Assembly: GCF_011759375.1 (NCBI RefSeq)
Contig: NZ_JAARML010000001.1
Span: 1,054,001 to 1,118,000, forward strand
Direction: 5' to 3'
Length of the DNA stretch: 64,000 nt
Origin: Paraflavitalea devenefica
GTDB taxonomy: Bacteria > Bacteroidota > Bacteroidia > Chitinophagales > Chitinophagaceae
Under the pieces are notes generated by a model. That model ran no database searches. It was not told the origin of the DNA and saw only the letters and a list, made by a program, of their open reading frames with translations. This document shows, piece by piece, positions 61,276-64,000 of this stretch (the first letter of the stretch is position 1; every line of letters begins with the position of its first letter). Made by a program: the position numbers and the translations under genes.

Positions 61276-64000
61276 TCAGAATGTAACATTAAAGCCTGCA
61301 GAGTAAACAGCAGGTACCGGATAAGAACCATCATCTACGCCAAAACGAATAGCTGACCCACCAAATTCGGGTGTGAAACCTGAATTATTTTTGAACGTTA
61401 CTAAGTTTTGAGCATTGATGAAGACCCGTAAAGCTTTAATATTTACTCCTGCCAATGTAGAGGGTTTGAAATTGTAGCCGAGCTGGATATTCCGTATCCT
61501 TAAATAGCTACCGTCTTCAATCATGTAATTAGAGTTTTGCAGGTTAATGCTATGCCCTGTAGGCGCCGGTTCCCAATTGGAAGTACCTTCCCCTGTCCAA
61601 CGGCCCAGACGGTCTGACCGATAATTGAAGGGTGCAAAAGTGCTTCCATTTCCCCATGCCCTGAAGATCTCATTCCCATATACGCCCTGGAAGTCAACAC
61701 CCAGATCAAAACCTTTGTAATCGGCACCCAGCGAAAAGCCATAGATAAAATCAGGTGTCGGGTTACCGATCTGTACACGGTCCTTATCATCAATTACACC
61801 ATCATTATTCTGGTCTTTGAACTTCAGGTCACCAGGTCCATAATCGCCCAAAGAAGAAGCCACGGGCGACTTTAATTTATCAGCATAAGACTGATATATC
61901 CCCTCTACTTCATAGCCATAGAAATACCCGATAGGATATCCTTCCGTAGTTCTGGAAGCCCCGTCAATGATCTCAAACCCTGGTTTATACAGTGATTTAA
62001 CTTTGTTGTTAAGGGTGGTAATATTGCCGCTAATAGTATATCCGACCTTGTTATACAGTTTGTCGCTCCAGGATGCGGATGCTTCTATGCCGTTGTTTTG
62101 CACCTCTCCTGCATTGGTGATGCCAGGTTTAGTTCCCCCAATACCCGGGAATATGGTCAATAAATTCTTGGTCAGCTTATTAAAATAATTTGCCTCCACG
62201 CGCAGCCTGTTCTTCAGTGTTGTAAATTCAACGCCGCCTTCTATCGAAGTAACCGTTTCCCATTTTAAATTCGGGTCAGCTAAATAGGCCGGCGTATAAG
62301 CAGGGATCAGGTTACCTCCAAATACAGCAGTCGCACCGCTTATTAATTGCGGATAAAATGGATAATGTACATCCACATATTGGTTCCCCAATACGCCCCA
62401 GGAAGCTTTTACTTTCAGGTAGTCGAATATCTTCTGGTCCGCCATGAAATCTTCGCGGCTCATTTCCCAGGCAGCTCCTACAGCAATAAAGTTCTGGTAC
62501 CTGTTATCTGGAGAGATCTCTGAAGAACCGTCCCTGCGGAAAGAAGCATTCAGCATGTACTTTCCCTTATAGTTATACAGCGCCCTGAATAACATGGACA
62601 CGGTGGCCTGCTCCCATTGCAGGGGTTTTGGATTGCCAAATATGTCATCACCAGGAGATATGCCTGAAACCCTGGAAGCGGCGTCGCCAAAGAAGTTATC
62701 CAGGTACCAGAACCGCTTGTCATAAGGTATGGGCGTTCCATTGGCTGGCTGCTTTACCCGGCCATTTGTTTCCGAATAGCTGCTAAAGTAGGTGGTGAAA
62801 CCTCCCATGGCTGTTAAAGAATGATCACCAAAATTCTTTTTGAAGGTCAGCAGGTATTCCTGCTGGTATTTGGAAAACTTATTTTCCTTTTGATATACTT
62901 CTGACTGCGTAAATCCGGCGTAAGGAGCCACAGAGGTATCTTCTGCACCGTATACATTGATGATAGGCGTGTATTTCCGCTGATCATTAAAGCCGAGGTC
63001 GCCATAGAAAGTAGCCCTGAATGTTAAATAACGCAGGAAGTTTATTTCAGCAAAAACACTTCCGATCGCCCTGTATTCCCTGGAAATATCGGTGTATTTA
63101 TAAGCATCTATCAGCAGGGGATTCCCGATCTGAGGGCCGCCGATCTCATTGGGCAACTTGTTATAAACACCGTACTCTGTATTAAACGGCTCTACAATCG
63201 GCGTTGCATTAACGGCTGCCGAATAATCATGCAGTTGAGGCAGGCTTGCCCTGTAACCATTTAAACTAAATCCAACTTTGATCGCTTTTGATATTCTTAG
63301 TTCGTCGCTTATGTTCAACAGGATCTTATCCAGCTTTTCGTATTTGATCAATCCCTCTTCCCGGATATAACCGATGCCCATGTAAAACTTATTCTTCTCT
63401 GTACCGCTGCTGATGCTGAGGTTATTGGAGGTGATGATGGGATTATCTTTTGAGATCAGGTCAATCCAGTCTGAGTTGCCGGTAAACCTATCATAATAAG
63501 CGAAAGGCGCCGTTCCCTGTAAAGACCGCTGCTCATTAAAGAGTGTTTTAAATCCATTGGCATCTGTAAGCTCAATCTTATCTACTATTTTCTTGAAGCC
63601 TATAGAAGAGTTAAGATTAATAGTAGTTACACCGGTCTTTGCCTTTTTGGTAGTAACGATGATCACACCATTGGCACCGCGGACCCCAAAGATGGCCAGG
63701 GAGGAAGGGTCTTTTAAAACTTCTATGGATTCTATGTCGGAAGGATTAATAAAGTTGATATTATCATTCAACAGTCCATCTACCACATACAGCGGTTTTG
63801 TTTGAAAGCGGCTGATGGTACCCCGTATCCTTATATCCGGCTCTTGTCCGGGCCTGCCATTGTTTACCACAGAAAGACCCGACACCTTACCCTGCAGGGA
63901 GGCTACGGGGTTGGTATTGGGCTTATCGGCCACTTCTTTACCCGCTACTTTAACAATAGAACCGGCGAGGTCTCTTTTACTGGCAGTACCATAACCAATG
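61276..64000 (-). CDS. SusC/RagA TonB-dependent receptor, 5' end cut by the window (PUL 2)
   Basis: The frame is open through the window edge at 64000, so the gene starts outside. The visible part begins IGYGTASKRDLAGSIVKVAG, a TonB-box and plug start, and continues with SLQGKVSGLSVVNNGRPGQE, YVVDGLLNDNINFINPSDIE and VRGANGVIIVTTKKAKTGVT. The barrel ends VPAVYSAGFNVTF. It would import glucan oligosaccharides with the adjacent SusD. The N-terminal regulatory domain is not visible. Confidence 0.95.
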   Translation of the reverse strand, partial: IGYGTASKRDLAGSIVKVAGKEVADKPNTNPVASLQGKVSGLSVVNNGRPGQEPDIRIRGTISRFQTKPLYVVDGLLNDNINFINPSDIESIEVLKDPSSLAIFGVRGANGVIIVTTKKAKTGVTTINLNSSIGFKKIVDKIELTDANGFKTLFNEQRSLQGTAPFAYYDRFTGNSDWIDLISKDNPIITSNNLSISSGTEKNKFYMGIGYIREEGLIKYEKLDKILLNISDELRISKAIKVGFSLNGYRASLPQLHDYSAAVNATPIVEPFNTEYGVYNKLPNEIGGPQIGNPLLIDAYKYTDISREYRAIGSVFAEINFLRYLTFRATFYGDLGFNDQRKYTPIINVYGAEDTSVAPYAGFTQSEVYQKENKFSKYQQEYLLTFKKNFGDHSLTAMGGFTTYFSSYSETNGRVKQPANGTPIPYDKRFWYLDNFFGDAASRVSGISPGDDIFGNPKPLQWEQATVSMLFRALYNYKGKYMLNASFRRDGSSEISPDNRYQNFIAVGAAWEMSREDFMADQKIFDYLKVKASWGVLGNQYVDVHYPFYPQLISGATAVFGGNLIPAYTPAYLADPNLKWETVTSIEGGVEFTTLKNRLRVEANYFNKLTKNLLTIFPGIGGTKPGITNAGEVQNNGIEASASWSDKLYNKVGYTISGNITTLNNKVKSLYKPGFEIIDGASRTTEGYPIGYFYGYEVEGIYQSYADKLKSPVASSLGDYGPGDLKFKDQNNDGVIDDKDRVQIGNPTPDFIYGFSLGADYKGFDLGVDFQGVYGNEIFRAWGNGSTFAPFNYRSDRLGRWTGEGTSNWEPAPTGHSINLQNSNYMIEDGSYLRIRNIQLGYNFKPSTLAGVNIKALRVFINAQNLVTFKNNSGFTPEFGGSAIRFGVDDGSYPVPAVYSAGFNVTF

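Overview
The window reads as chromosomal DNA of a member of the Bacteroidota, most likely family Chitinophagaceae. Support: SusC/SusD pairs, FecR with a Bacteroidetes-type ECF sigma factor, an S46 dipeptidyl-peptidase, a Chitinophaga-type GH144 beta-1,2-glucanase family, almost no Shine-Dalgarno sequences, and many promoters of the Bacteroidetes form TTTG-N19-22-TAnnTTTG. No tRNA, rRNA, CRISPR array, prophage or insertion sequence was found.

Layout. 0.1-6.7 kb (minus): rimP-nusA-infB followed by a SurA-like chaperone, with a terminator-like hairpin in the rimP leader. 6.9-10 kb: a small membrane protein, a HAD phosphatase, paaE (phenylacetyl-CoA epoxidase reductase) and a TetR regulator. 10-29 kb: mostly housekeeping genes (PfkB kinase, asd, DUF2461, an HNH protein, ligA, rlmD, two rhomboids, an EEP-family protein, cysS, mnmD, an AlkA-like glycosylase, an RDD protein, an S46 peptidase), with a candidate small structured RNA at about 13.75-13.87 kb. 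29-33.5 kb: a secreted hypothetical protein, a large membrane patatin-like lipase and obgE. 33.5-38.5 kb (minus): a phenylacetate operon paaA-[four-helix-bundle gene]-paaB-paaC-paaD-paaG-paaI-paaY. 38.7-48.1 kb (plus): first polysaccharide utilisation locus (PUL): ECF sigma, FecR, SusC, SusD, a GH30 (probably beta-1,6-glucanase) and a caspase-like lipoprotein of unknown role. 48.2-64 kb (minus): second PUL: SusC (cut by the window end), SusD, a LamG-type lipoprotein, two GH144 enzymes, a Gfo/Idh/MocA oxidoreductase, a PhyH dioxygenase, GH43, an SGNH esterase and GH3.

How they fit. The TetR gene at 9.3-9.9 kb and the paaA operon 28 kb away each carry the palindrome CTAAC-N4-GTTAG inside the promoter. 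The TetR protein is therefore probably a PaaR-type repressor controlling both its own paaE operon and paaA-Y. In the PULs, SusC/SusD and the LamG lipoprotein would bind and import glucans cut by the GH30 or GH144 enzymes, and GH3/GH43/esterase would trim the products.

The most unusual sequence structure is the number of short repeats of intergenic type. Some form strictly periodic 7- or 11-bp arrays, two of them as inverted pairs. Others lie inside genes in frame: paaB, paaC, the paaE linker, cysS, and the signal-peptide regions of the SGNH esterase and GH43 genes. A 57-bp repeat copy encodes the whole hydrophobic core of the GH43 signal peptide.
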